This document shows, piece by piece, positions 35,055 through 44,447 of a stretch of DNA of 64,000 nt. The position numbers and the translations under genes were made by a program. A model generated the notes under the pieces. It saw only the letters and a program-made list of their open reading frames with translations, had not been told where the DNA came from and did not search any database. The stretch comes from Neobacillus novalis NBRC 102450 (GTDB taxonomy: Bacteria; Bacillota; Bacilli; Bacillales; Cytobacillaceae). The first letter of the stretch is position 1, and the number at the start of each line of letters is the position of its first letter. The DNA lies in NCBI RefSeq assembly GCF_001591805.1, contig NZ_BCVP01000017.1, forward strand, positions 1 through 64,000. The letters are read 5' to 3'.

Positions 35055-36386
35055 ATGATGAAAAAATGGATATTATTACTTTTAACTGCTATTCTCTCTA
35101 TTGGTTTAGTCGCATGTAGTGACAATACCGGTAGTAAAGAGGGTAGTTCTAAAGATGGGAAAAAGGATGGAGAAAAGGTAACATTAAAATTCTTTACAGC
35201 ACTTCCAGACCGTGAAACAGGTTTGGGCGGGGTTGAACAAAAAATTATCGATTCCTATATGGAGAAAAACCCAAATGTAAAGATTGAAGTGGAAGCGCTT
35301 CAAGATGAGCCGTTCAAAGATAAAATCAAAATTTATTCTTCTACAAAACAATTACCTGACATCATTCAGGCTTGGGGTCAATCCTCTTTTATCGCACCAT
35401 TAATTAACAACGGTTTGTTATATGAACTAAATCCTGCAGACTTTGAAGATAAGGATTTCATCGAAGGTTCTTTTGATGGATTCTCTAAAGATGGAAAGCT
35501 TTACGGAGTACCGAGGAACACGGACTTTTTACCGCTCTTCTATAACAAGCGTCTATTTGAAGAAAACGGTATCGAGCCTCCAAAAACACAAGAAGATTTA
35601 ATTGCCGTATCTAAAAAGTTTCGTGCGTTAGGAATTAACCCAGTTGCAACTAACGGTATGGACGGCTGGATATTCCCAATGTGGTTTGATTACGCATTAC
35701 AACGTGAAACTGGTAGCTTTGATTTAATGGATGATGCACTTCACGGTGATAAATCTTATACTGATCCGGCAGTCATTACAGCAGCAAAAAAGATGAAAGA
35801 AATAGTAGATGCAGGCGTATTCGCTGATGGTTACTTAACCGCAGATTATGGTACTGCAAGAAACTTATTTGGTCAAGAAAAAGCAGCAATGTATTTAATG
35901 GGTGCATGGGAGATGGGTCTAGCTACAGATGAAAACTTCCCTGAAAGTTTTAGAAATAATGTAGGTGTTATCCCTTATCCCGTATCTGATAAATCAAAAG
36001 CAGGAGATCTAGTAATCTACCAAGGTGGTGGATATTCCATCTCTAATAACTCAGAACATAAAGAAGAGGCTGTTAAATTCTTAAAGTACTTCTTTGAATC
36101 TGAAAATTGGCCGAAGCTTACATGGCAAAGTGGAGCAGGAATGCCAGCACAAAGTTTTGATAAGTATTTAACTGGTAAGGAGTCTACGCTTCAAAAAGAA
36201 ATGATTGATATTTTCAACAGTGTAACATCTGCTAGTGGTACACCAATTCTTGACGATTCAACACCAGAATTTAAAGAAACAATTATGAGTCTTCACCAAG
36301 AGCTATTTACTGGTAAAGTCACACCAAACCAGTTCGGAGAAAAACTGGATGCAGCAGCTAAAAAAGCTCGTGATGCATCAAAATAA
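35055..36386 (+). CDS. Sugar ABC transporter substrate-binding lipoprotein
   Basis: This 443-residue family 1 binding protein has a lipobox LVAC (Cys21), a polar linker and the fold markers TLKFFTALPDRETGLGG, SYMEKNPNVKIEVEALQDEPFKDKI, YGVPRNTDFLPLFYNKRLFEENGIEPPKT and GWIFPMWFDYALQR. It should bind an oligosaccharide outside the membrane. The downstream phospho-glucosidase and kinase genes suggest a beta-glucoside such as gentiobiose or laminaribiose; this is inference. The start ATG-ATG follows AAAGGTGGGGA. A perfect stem-loop follows the gene. Confidence 0.88.
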   Translation: MMKKWILLLLTAILSIGLVACSDNTGSKEGSSKDGKKDGEKVTLKFFTALPDRETGLGGVEQKIIDSYMEKNPNVKIEVEALQDEPFKDKIKIYSSTKQLPDIIQAWGQSSFIAPLINNGLLYELNPADFEDKDFIEGSFDGFSKDGKLYGVPRNTDFLPLFYNKRLFEENGIEPPKTQEDLIAVSKKFRALGINPVATNGMDGWIFPMWFDYALQRETGSFDLMDDALHGDKSYTDPAVITAAKKMKEIVDAGVFADGYLTADYGTARNLFGQEKAAMYLMGAWEMGLATDENFPESFRNNVGVIPYPVSDKSKAGDLVIYQGGGYSISNNSEHKEEAVKFLKYFFESENWPKLTWQSGAGMPAQSFDKYLTGKESTLQKEMIDIFNSVTSASGTPILDDSTPEFKETIMSLHQELFTGKVTPNQFGEKLDAAAKKARDASK

Positions 36387-36400
36387 AATATCTGAATAAT

Positions 36401-36433
36401 GAAGATGATGGTGCATGTCGTACCATCATCTTC
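36401..36433 (+). terminator. Perfect intercistronic stem-loop after the binding-protein gene
   Basis: GAAGATGATGGT pairs perfectly with ACCATCATCTTC over a 9-nt loop, with no T-run. It lies between the binding-protein and permease genes and probably stabilises or partly terminates the upstream mRNA. Confidence 0.6.
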
Positions 36434-36485
36434 AATATTAAAGGGGTATTGGTATAAGTATTTACAGATGAAATGAGTGGTAGAA

Positions 36486-37370
36486 ATGAATAAGTTGATG
36501 TCTGATAAAAAAACGATCTTCTTACTGGTTGCACCAGGTTTTCTGATTCTTGTTTCGATGATTATTTTTCCAATCGGAATGAGCATCTATTATGGGTTTA
36601 CAGACTGGGGCGGGATAGGAGATTATAACTTTATTGGTTTTGAAAACTTTAAAAATATTCTTTTTAGTGATGAAATATTTAGAACATCTTTGATAAATGC
36701 CCTGCTTTTAACAGTGGCAACAATCCTCATTCAGCACCCAATAGCCATTTTCTTATCGATATTAATTACGCATTGCGGAAGATGGGAAAAGGTATTGCGA
36801 ACAATCCTATTCATCCCTGCAATTATCTCTGTCGTTGTAACGGCAAAATTATGGGCAAGTATCTATAACCCACAATACGGGTTGCTTAACAACATACTAG
36901 ATTCAATTGGATTATCTTCGTTAAAACAGGATTGGTTGGGTAATCCCGATCTAGCTATATGGTCTGTTATTATTGTAACCATTTGGCAAGGGTTCGGATA
37001 CGCATTTTTACTCTATTATGCTGGCTTAAAGGGGGTGCCAGATGAACTTTATGAGGCTGCGAAGATCGATGGCGCAAATCCATTTCAATTATATACGAAA
37101 GTTGTCATACCACTATTAGCGCCAATGATGCGTGTTGCTATTATTATTGCTGTTATTTCATGTTTAAAACAAATGGAAGTAGTCTACTTAATGACAAATG
37201 GCGGTCCGGGAAATAGTACGCAATTTCTAGGTAATTACTTGTATCAAACAGCATTTTCATATGCTAAATATGGGTATGGTAATGCCATTTCTGTGCTATT
37301 TGTCATCGTTGTACTAATTATCACAGTAGTGTTAAACAAAGTTCTTAAAAGAGATGTTGGTGAATACTAG
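36486..37370 (+). CDS. Sugar ABC transporter permease, MalF type
   Basis: This permease of about 294 residues has six predicted transmembrane helices and the EAA loop DELYEAAKIDGANPFQLYTKVVIPLL near residue 193. ATG 36486 is preferred; a GTG nine bases upstream is in frame. Its TAG stop shares a base with the GTG start of the next permease, implying translational coupling. It forms the channel with the next gene and probably uses a distant MsmX-type ATPase. Confidence 0.9.
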   Translation: MNKLMSDKKTIFLLVAPGFLILVSMIIFPIGMSIYYGFTDWGGIGDYNFIGFENFKNILFSDEIFRTSLINALLLTVATILIQHPIAIFLSILITHCGRWEKVLRTILFIPAIISVVVTAKLWASIYNPQYGLLNNILDSIGLSSLKQDWLGNPDLAIWSVIIVTIWQGFGYAFLLYYAGLKGVPDELYEAAKIDGANPFQLYTKVVIPLLAPMMRVAIIIAVISCLKQMEVVYLMTNGGPGNSTQFLGNYLYQTAFSYAKYGYGNAISVLFVIVVLIITVVLNKVLKRDVGEY

Positions 37371-38254
37371 TGGGAAATCAAATGAATACAAACTCAAAAC
37401 TAAATATCTCACAGAAGAGAAAAAGGAAACCACCAAAAGTGGGGAAAGTAATCCTTTACACTTTTATGGCGATTGTAGGAATTTTACAGCTCTTCCCATT
37501 ACTTTGGTTGTTTGATTATTCCTTGTTAAAGAGTGGTAATTTCTTTGGAGATGCCGTTTTTCAATTCCCTTCCCCACCACAATGGGATAACTATGTTAAG
37601 GCTTTTACTCAAGGGCATGTTCTGCCGTATTTCTTTAATAGCTTGTTAGTTACACTTGTTTCTGTTGCCATTACTGCAGTTGTTTCTATTCTCCTTGCAT
37701 ATGCGTTCACAAGGATGAAGTGGAAATTTAATGTGTTATTTATGAATATCATCTTATTAGGTATGATGATTCCGATTCATGCTACCTTATTACCAAACTT
37801 TATTATCTTTAATCAAGTTGGTTTGCTAAATAGTTATTGGGCTTTAATATTACCATATACTGCTTTTAATATTCCGATTAGTATGTTTATCGTTTCAGGG
37901 TTTATGGAAACCATTCCTAAGACAATTGAAGAGGCTGCGGTTATTGACGGATGTAGTATCTGGGGCATCCTTTTTAAAATTATCTTACCAATCACTAGGC
38001 CGGCTATTGCAACAATCAGCGTTGTCAACTTTATAAACTGCTGGAATGAATTTATTATGGCTTACACATTTATCACACTGGATAAATTTAAAACATTGCC
38101 GTTCTCTATTATTCAGTTTGTTGGACAATATTCTTCTAACTATGGAGCACAATTTGCTGTCATGTCTTTAATTGCGATCCCATCTATTATCATCTACCTA
38201 ATCTTTACTGATGAAATAAATAAAGGTTTAATGTCTGGTTCTGTTAAAGGATAA
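37370..38254 (+). CDS. Sugar ABC transporter permease, MalG type
   Basis: This permease of 294 residues has a basic N-terminal tail (QKRKRKPPKVGK), six predicted transmembrane helices, the EAA loop PKTIEEAAVIDGCSIWGILFKIILPI and the typical end NKGLMSGSVKG. GTG 37370 overlaps the previous stop and is served by GGTGA; ATG 37382 is an alternative. It is the partner of the upstream permease. Confidence 0.9.
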   Translation: MGNQMNTNSKLNISQKRKRKPPKVGKVILYTFMAIVGILQLFPLLWLFDYSLLKSGNFFGDAVFQFPSPPQWDNYVKAFTQGHVLPYFFNSLLVTLVSVAITAVVSILLAYAFTRMKWKFNVLFMNIILLGMMIPIHATLLPNFIIFNQVGLLNSYWALILPYTAFNIPISMFIVSGFMETIPKTIEEAAVIDGCSIWGILFKIILPITRPAIATISVVNFINCWNEFIMAYTFITLDKFKTLPFSIIQFVGQYSSNYGAQFAVMSLIAIPSIIIYLIFTDEINKGLMSGSVKG

Positions 38255-38277
38255 AACTAAAAAGGAGGGGATGAAAA

Positions 38278-38904
38278 ATGGCTATGGGCAGCTTATCATC
38301 GTGGTTATACAGGATGTGTGAGTGGATAACGCGGTTAGTTTATGTCAACTTATTATGGATTGGATTTAGTTTGCTGGGCCTCCTCCTTTTTGGTGTAGGA
38401 CCAGCAACATCCTCCATGTTTATGATTATTCGTAAATGGGTGATAGGTCAGGAAGATGTGAAAGTTTTTTCAAGCTTTTGGAGAGCCTATAAAAAGGACT
38501 TTTGGAAAGCTAATCTGCTAACATTGTTTCTTGTAGCCGCTGGATTCTTACTATACCTAGACTATAAATTTATCGGAAATCTTGAAGGCTGGTATACAAC
38601 TATTTTGTCAGGATTACTATTATTACTAACTCTATTGTATATAGTAACACTAGTTTATATTTTTCCTGTTTTTGTTTTGTTTCAACTAAGGCCGTTACAA
38701 TATATAAAATATGCCATTCATTTTGGTGTCTCTTCACCACTATCAATGCTATTAATCATCAGCAGCGCATTGTTTATGTATTATCTTACTGTTAATATCC
38801 CGGCAACCTTTCCATTTTTGTCAGGAAGTGTTATTAGTATTGTCATTATGAAGCGGGCCCAAAAAACCTTTAGTAAATTAGAAGATAAGTATGTTACTTC
38901 TTAA
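38278..38904 (+). CDS. DUF624 (YesL-type) membrane protein
   Basis: This 208-residue membrane protein with about five hydrophobic segments begins SLSSWLYRMCEWITRLVYVNLLWIGFSLLGLLLFGVGPATSSMF, the hallmark of the DUF624/YesL family. Family members regularly accompany YesM/YesN two-component systems and sugar ABC importers, as here, but their biochemical role is unknown. A strong AAAGGAGGGG site precedes it, and the GH1 gene starts 55 nt after it. Confidence 0.85.
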   Translation: MAMGSLSSWLYRMCEWITRLVYVNLLWIGFSLLGLLLFGVGPATSSMFMIIRKWVIGQEDVKVFSSFWRAYKKDFWKANLLTLFLVAAGFLLYLDYKFIGNLEGWYTTILSGLLLLLTLLYIVTLVYIFPVFVLFQLRPLQYIKYAIHFGVSSPLSMLLIISSALFMYYLTVNIPATFPFLSGSVISIVIMKRAQKTFSKLEDKYVTS

Positions 38905-38947
38905 AAAGTGCCTTGCATAAGTGTAATTCGAAGTCATAAAAAACTAA

Positions 38948-40402
<1,455 letters not shown>

Positions 40403-40438
40403 ATGGTCCAATTTTAAAATAAGAAGGATGGTTCCGTT

Positions 40439-41335
40439 TTGGAAAAGAAATATATTGCTTTTGATGTTGGCGGTACTAAAGTAAAGCATTCAGTAATGTT
40501 TGAGGATGGTACGATTATTGAAAAAGGTCAATATAACACACTAACTTCAGACCTAGATCAATTTCTATCAGAAATGGTTTTCACTGTTGAAGAATACAAA
40601 TACTCTCATCAAGTAAGCGGAATTGGAATTAGTATGCCAGGGTTTATAGATATTACGACTGGGTATTCTGAAACTGCAGGGAATGTAGCAGCTCTAAAAG
40701 GAAAGAATATAAAATCATTACTTGAAGAAAGAGTGGACATACCTGTAGAGGTTGAGAATGACGGAAATTGCGTGGCATTAGCTGAACTGTTGAATGGAAA
40801 TGCGATCGACAGTAAGAATTTTATTTGTGTAACGATAGGAACTGGAATAGGCGGCGGAATCGTTATTGATGGGAAAATTCTTCACGGTCATTCGTTCAGA
40901 GGTGGAGAGTTCGGATTTATGATTACTGAAAGAGGAAATAAAGGAAAAGAAATTTGGCATCATAATGGAGCTACAAGTAGTTTGATAAATGATTATAAAA
41001 AATTAAAAGGAATAAATATCGAGGAGAATTTAGAAGGTCATGTTATTTTTGAGGAAGCAGTTCATGATGGACAAGTGAATCATTTGATTGAAAACTGGCT
41101 GAATCATGTTAGCTCTGGAATATTTAATTTAGCAGTGACCTTAAATCCAGAAAAGATCCTAATCGGCGGTGGTGTAAGCGCTCAAAATGAACTAATTGAG
41201 CGTATTGAGGCAAAATTAGAACAATTGGATTTCTGGAAGGATTTCAGAGTACCAATAACTATATGTAAACATAGGAATGATGCAGGAATGTTAGGTGCAG
41301 TAAAACATTTCTTAAACAGACATGAAACTAGTTAA
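40439..41335 (+). CDS. bglK: ROK family beta-glucoside kinase-like protein
   Basis: This 298-residue ROK kinase starts at TTG behind AAGGATGG. It has the phosphate loop IAFDVGGTKVKHSVM, the catalytic Asp in VENDGNCVAL, and GTGIGGGIV. It lacks the cysteine zinc motif and has GHSFRGGEFGFMI, features seen in BglK-type beta-glucoside kinases, which phosphorylate the 6-OH of cellobiose or gentiobiose. Placed directly after the phospho-beta-glucosidase gene and an ABC importer, it should convert an imported disaccharide into the GH1 substrate. Glucokinase is the main alternative: it would then act on glucose, leaving the phospho-specific GH1 unexplained. Confidence 0.78.
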   Translation: MEKKYIAFDVGGTKVKHSVMFEDGTIIEKGQYNTLTSDLDQFLSEMVFTVEEYKYSHQVSGIGISMPGFIDITTGYSETAGNVAALKGKNIKSLLEERVDIPVEVENDGNCVALAELLNGNAIDSKNFICVTIGTGIGGGIVIDGKILHGHSFRGGEFGFMITERGNKGKEIWHHNGATSSLINDYKKLKGINIEENLEGHVIFEEAVHDGQVNHLIENWLNHVSSGIFNLAVTLNPEKILIGGGVSAQNELIERIEAKLEQLDFWKDFRVPITICKHRNDAGMLGAVKHFLNRHETS

Positions 41336-41467
41336 CTATATTTGCAAAAAGGGAAGTAGGCAGCAAATTCTTAGGAAGGTTATGAGTTTCGTACCTGTCG
41401 ATAAGCACAACATCGACGAGACCATTATAAAGGATGGTTTCCATTCAAGGGAAGATGTTTATAAATA

Positions 41468-41516
41468 GGTGTCAGGCACCATGTGAAAAATTCACATGGT
41501 GCCTGACACCCTTTTT
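41468..41516 (+). terminator. Perfect 20-bp stem-loop terminator made from the dispersed repeat
   Basis: GGTGTCAGGCACCATGTGAA and its exact reverse complement are separated by three A residues and followed by CTTTTT. The TGTCAGGCACC core recurs near 42941 and 51785, so this terminator belongs to a dispersed repeat family. On the minus strand it also follows the amidohydrolase gene. Confidence 0.9.
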
Positions 41517-41534
41517 ACTATATTCATAGTTGAT

Positions 41535-42695
41535 TTATGCGTTCAATGCCAGTTGGATCATCAGTTCGATTCCAGCGGGAATGGCTGCTTCGTCGATGTC
41601 GAATTTAGGATGGTGGTGCGGGTATTGGCTTTTTTCGCTTTGCATGCCGACGTTGATGAAGGCTCCGGTCTTTTCCTTTAAATAATAGGAGAAATCCTCT
41701 GCACCCATCACTGGTTCCTTTTCCACGAAGACCTCTTCGCCAAAGGATTTTATAATGATGTCTTTAGCAACAACGCATGCCTCTGGATGATTGTACAACG
41801 GCGGCGTTCCTTCAATAAAGTGGTAGTGGCCTTTTGCGCCAAAGCTTGCACAAATCGATTCCGTTAATTGAGCAGTTTTTTTATGCATCAACTCTGCTCC
41901 ATCAAACGTCATCGCCCGAATCGTGCCTTGCAGTGTAACCTTTTCGGGAATAACGTTATAGGAATTGCCCGCCTGCATCCCGCCAAACGATATCACGCCT
42001 GCATGCAGCGGGTTCAAACTTCTGCTGACAACCGATTGAAAGGCCTGAATCAGGTGGGTCGCTATGTAGATCGGGTCCACTGTTTGATGCGGATAGCCGC
42101 CGTGTCCGCCTATTCCTTCAATCGTAATGTCAAAATCATCGCTTGAGGCCATGGCATAGCCGGTGGCAAAGCCAATTTTTCCAAGAGGTATACCGGAGAT
42201 ATAATGAATGCCATAGATGACATCGACTCCGTCCAGTACCCCCTCTTTTACAAGCTGCTGCGCCCCGCTTGGTGATGCTTCCTCTGAGCTTTGAAAAATC
42301 AAGACGATATTATTTTTTACGAGATGTGGATTTTCACTCATCCATTTGGCAGCTGCAAGCAACGTTGCAGTATGACCATCATGGCCGCAGCCGTGCATAA
42401 CGCCGGGGACGGTTGAAATATAAGGCTTGTGGTCTCCTTCTTCATGAAGCGGAAGAGCATCCATATCGGCTCTAAGCGCAATGGTTTTGTTTCCTTCCGT
42501 TCCTTTAAAAAAGGCAACCACATTTGGTGCTGAAAATCTGGAATCTATCGGAATACCAAATTCAGTTAACTTCTCTTTAACATGAGCAGCTGTCTTATAT
42601 TCTTGTCCTGATAGCTCAGGGTGCATATGAAAATGTCGGCGCTGCTGAATGGTCCAGGCGACGAGCTCTGAATCTATTAATTTTGTCTGTAACAT
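41535..42695 (-). CDS. M20 family amidohydrolase (N-acyl-amino acid or hippurate-type)
   Basis: This 386-residue metal-dependent amidohydrolase shows RRHFHMHPELSGQEYKT near the start, ALRADMDALPLHE, the metal ligands in MHGCGHDGHTATLL, SSEEASPSGAQ with the catalytic Glu, and the dimerisation lid. The binuclear metal residues appear complete. Enzymes of this group remove acyl groups from amino acids or amino acid conjugates in the cytosol, and the exact substrate cannot be told. The start has a TTGGAGGAG site. It lies between two members of the TGTCAGG repeat family, with no co-transcribed partner. Confidence 0.88.
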   Translation of the reverse strand: MLQTKLIDSELVAWTIQQRRHFHMHPELSGQEYKTAAHVKEKLTEFGIPIDSRFSAPNVVAFFKGTEGNKTIALRADMDALPLHEEGDHKPYISTVPGVMHGCGHDGHTATLLAAAKWMSENPHLVKNNIVLIFQSSEEASPSGAQQLVKEGVLDGVDVIYGIHYISGIPLGKIGFATGYAMASSDDFDITIEGIGGHGGYPHQTVDPIYIATHLIQAFQSVVSRSLNPLHAGVISFGGMQAGNSYNVIPEKVTLQGTIRAMTFDGAELMHKKTAQLTESICASFGAKGHYHFIEGTPPLYNHPEACVVAKDIIIKSFGEEVFVEKEPVMGAEDFSYYLKEKTGAFINVGMQSEKSQYPHHHPKFDIDEAAIPAGIELMIQLALNA

Positions 42696-42940
42696 GATTG
42701 CTCCTCCAAATGGCTATTTTTCTAAAAATAGCAGTGAATTTTTATGCAATAATTGTAATTTATATTCAGTGGAAATGCAACTAAAAAACAACTAGTAAGA
42801 AGTGTCAACCACTAATTGAACAGATCCATCCGTAATGGCCACGAAGAGGGAGATGCCTGACATTTATTGAAGAGCCAACATGCAGATCAGAACGCGAATA
42901 TTGGTGCTAGATATTACTGTTTTCAAATTTTCACCATATG
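42696..42940. other. Intergenic gap without a gene
   Basis: The gap is AT-rich, with the partial repeat motif TGCCTGACAT near 42855. No credible ORF or RNA signal was found. Confidence 0.4.
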
Positions 42941-42943
42941 ATG

Positions 42944-43387
42944 TCAGGTGCCAATTTCAAATTTATTCCAAAAAATATCCGTGAATCTCCGGCAGCGTTC
43001 ATGGTCTTTTGTTTGGAGGGCGATTTCAATCTTCAGTGTGACAGCCAAGTTGCTTTGAACATAGAGCATATCTCGAAAGGCATCGACCGCGCCGCAAAAC
43101 TGAGGGTAAAAGCAATCACCGGTGCCCATTACCGCCGTTACCGTTCTATGACACTCCTGGGTTTCAAAAGCTCGATACAACGCCATCATTTCTCCAGGGA
43201 TTTCCCCATGCCCCCATGTATAGGTTCCAACAATGACCCCATCAAATGTGGGTAAATCTTGCAAAGGGAATTGTTCAACCCGAAACAGACGGACCTCTAT
43301 TTTTTTCTCAAAAAATAAATCCCTTATGAAAAGAACTAGTTCTTCTGTATTGCCCGTTTTTGAGGTATACACGATTGCGAGCTTCAT
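42944..43387 (-). CDS. Flavodoxin-like protein of the nrd operon
   Basis: This 147-residue flavodoxin has the FMN phosphate loop YTSKTGNTEEL (about 7-17), VIVGTYTWGHGEIPGEM and VMGTGDCFYPQFCGAVD. Its start overlaps the nrdF stop by 4 nt (ATGA), so it is translationally coupled to the reductase. It probably reduces or activates the metal-tyrosyl cofactor of NrdF, the role NrdI plays in class Ib systems. It is longer than NrdI and closer to ordinary short-chain flavodoxins. The last codons and the stop (GT-stop) lie inside a TGTCAGGTGCC repeat, so the original C-terminus may have been replaced. Confidence 0.82.
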   Translation of the reverse strand: MKLAIVYTSKTGNTEELVLFIRDLFFEKKIEVRLFRVEQFPLQDLPTFDGVIVGTYTWGHGEIPGEMMALYRAFETQECHRTVTAVMGTGDCFYPQFCGAVDAFRDMLYVQSNLAVTLKIEIALQTKDHERCRRFTDIFWNKFEIGT

Positions 43388-44430
43388 AGTTCATCGAAGC
43401 CATTCGATTGCGTTACCTTCGCATAGGACCGTGATTTTTGTTCAAAGAAATCCGATTTAGTTCCGTTCATCATGTCATCGCTGAACACATGAATCCATGG
43501 CATCGGATTGGTTCGCTCCTCATAAAGATTCGCTAAGCCAAGCTGGCGCAACCGTTTATTAGCCAGGTATTCCGTGTAATCATCGTACTCATCCAAATCA
43601 ATTCCCGTAATATCTTTAAGGATGAAAGTGGCCCACTCTTTTTCCAGCTCGACGGCTTGTCCAATGGTTTTATAGACATAGTCGATATTTTCCTGATGAT
43701 TCAATTCTGGATTTTCTGTTAACAGAATCCGGATAAACTGGGCGATGAAATATGCGTGCTGCATCTCATCCCGCTGGATGTAGCTGATCATCGTACTCGT
43801 TTTCAGCATTTTTTGCTGACGGGCAAGGTGATAGAAAAAGGCAAATCCCGCATAAAAATAAATCCCCTCGAGATTGATCGAATTGACCGCTAGTTGAAAT
43901 AAATGCTGTGGTGTCGGATTCTCGCGAAAGCTTTCATAAGCCTGCAAAATCAACTGGTTCCGTTTTTGCACGATGGGGTCACTTTTCGCTTGATTGAACC
44001 GGGCCTTTTGCTCGCTTAAAGGGACAAGTGAGCTAAGGATGTAAGAATAGGATTCATTATGAACCGCTTCCTGCTGAGCAATGACGGCAAAAATCGCCTT
44101 AAAGCTGGAATCGGTCACATAATCCATCACTTGAGTCATCGTTGGTGTTTGCAGACTATCTAACGAGGCCAGCTGGGTATTGATCCTTAGAAAGACATCT
44201 TTCTCGGCCGCACTAAGCAGATCCCATTGTTTAATATCATCCTGCATATTAATTTCCTGTGCCTTCCAAAAATTCCCCAATAAGGTTTGATACAAATCGT
44301 ACATCTTCGGGTAGGCGATGTCATTCCAGTTCAGCAGGCCGGAAGATTCACCGTTAATGATCCCGGTTGATTTATTAGGAAACTCGGGGTTCAACAATTT
44401 TATTTTTGCTAATGGTGCATGAATATCCAT
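43384..44430 (-). CDS. nrdF: Class I ribonucleotide reductase small (radical) subunit
   Basis: This 348-residue ferritin-like subunit carries the radical that drives ribonucleotide reduction. ATG 44430 has AGGAGGG and gives a 17-nt gap after nrdE. The upstream in-frame GTG would overlap nrdE and is less likely. By alignment of motifs with E. coli NrdB, the six metal ligands are Asp91, Glu121, His124, Glu188, Glu222 and His225, and the radical residue is Tyr128 (HNESY). This is therefore a tyrosyl-radical enzyme, not a Phe- or DOPA-type variant. Whether the metal is Fe or Mn cannot be read; the adjacent flavodoxin favours Mn/flavin activation. Confidence 0.92.
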   Translation of the reverse strand: MDIHAPLAKIKLLNPEFPNKSTGIINGESSGLLNWNDIAYPKMYDLYQTLLGNFWKAQEINMQDDIKQWDLLSAAEKDVFLRINTQLASLDSLQTPTMTQVMDYVTDSSFKAIFAVIAQQEAVHNESYSYILSSLVPLSEQKARFNQAKSDPIVQKRNQLILQAYESFRENPTPQHLFQLAVNSINLEGIYFYAGFAFFYHLARQQKMLKTSTMISYIQRDEMQHAYFIAQFIRILLTENPELNHQENIDYVYKTIGQAVELEKEWATFILKDITGIDLDEYDDYTEYLANKRLRQLGLANLYEERTNPMPWIHVFSDDMMNGTKSDFFEQKSRSYAKVTQSNGFDEL

Positions 44431-44447
44431 CTGAAAAACCCTCCTAT

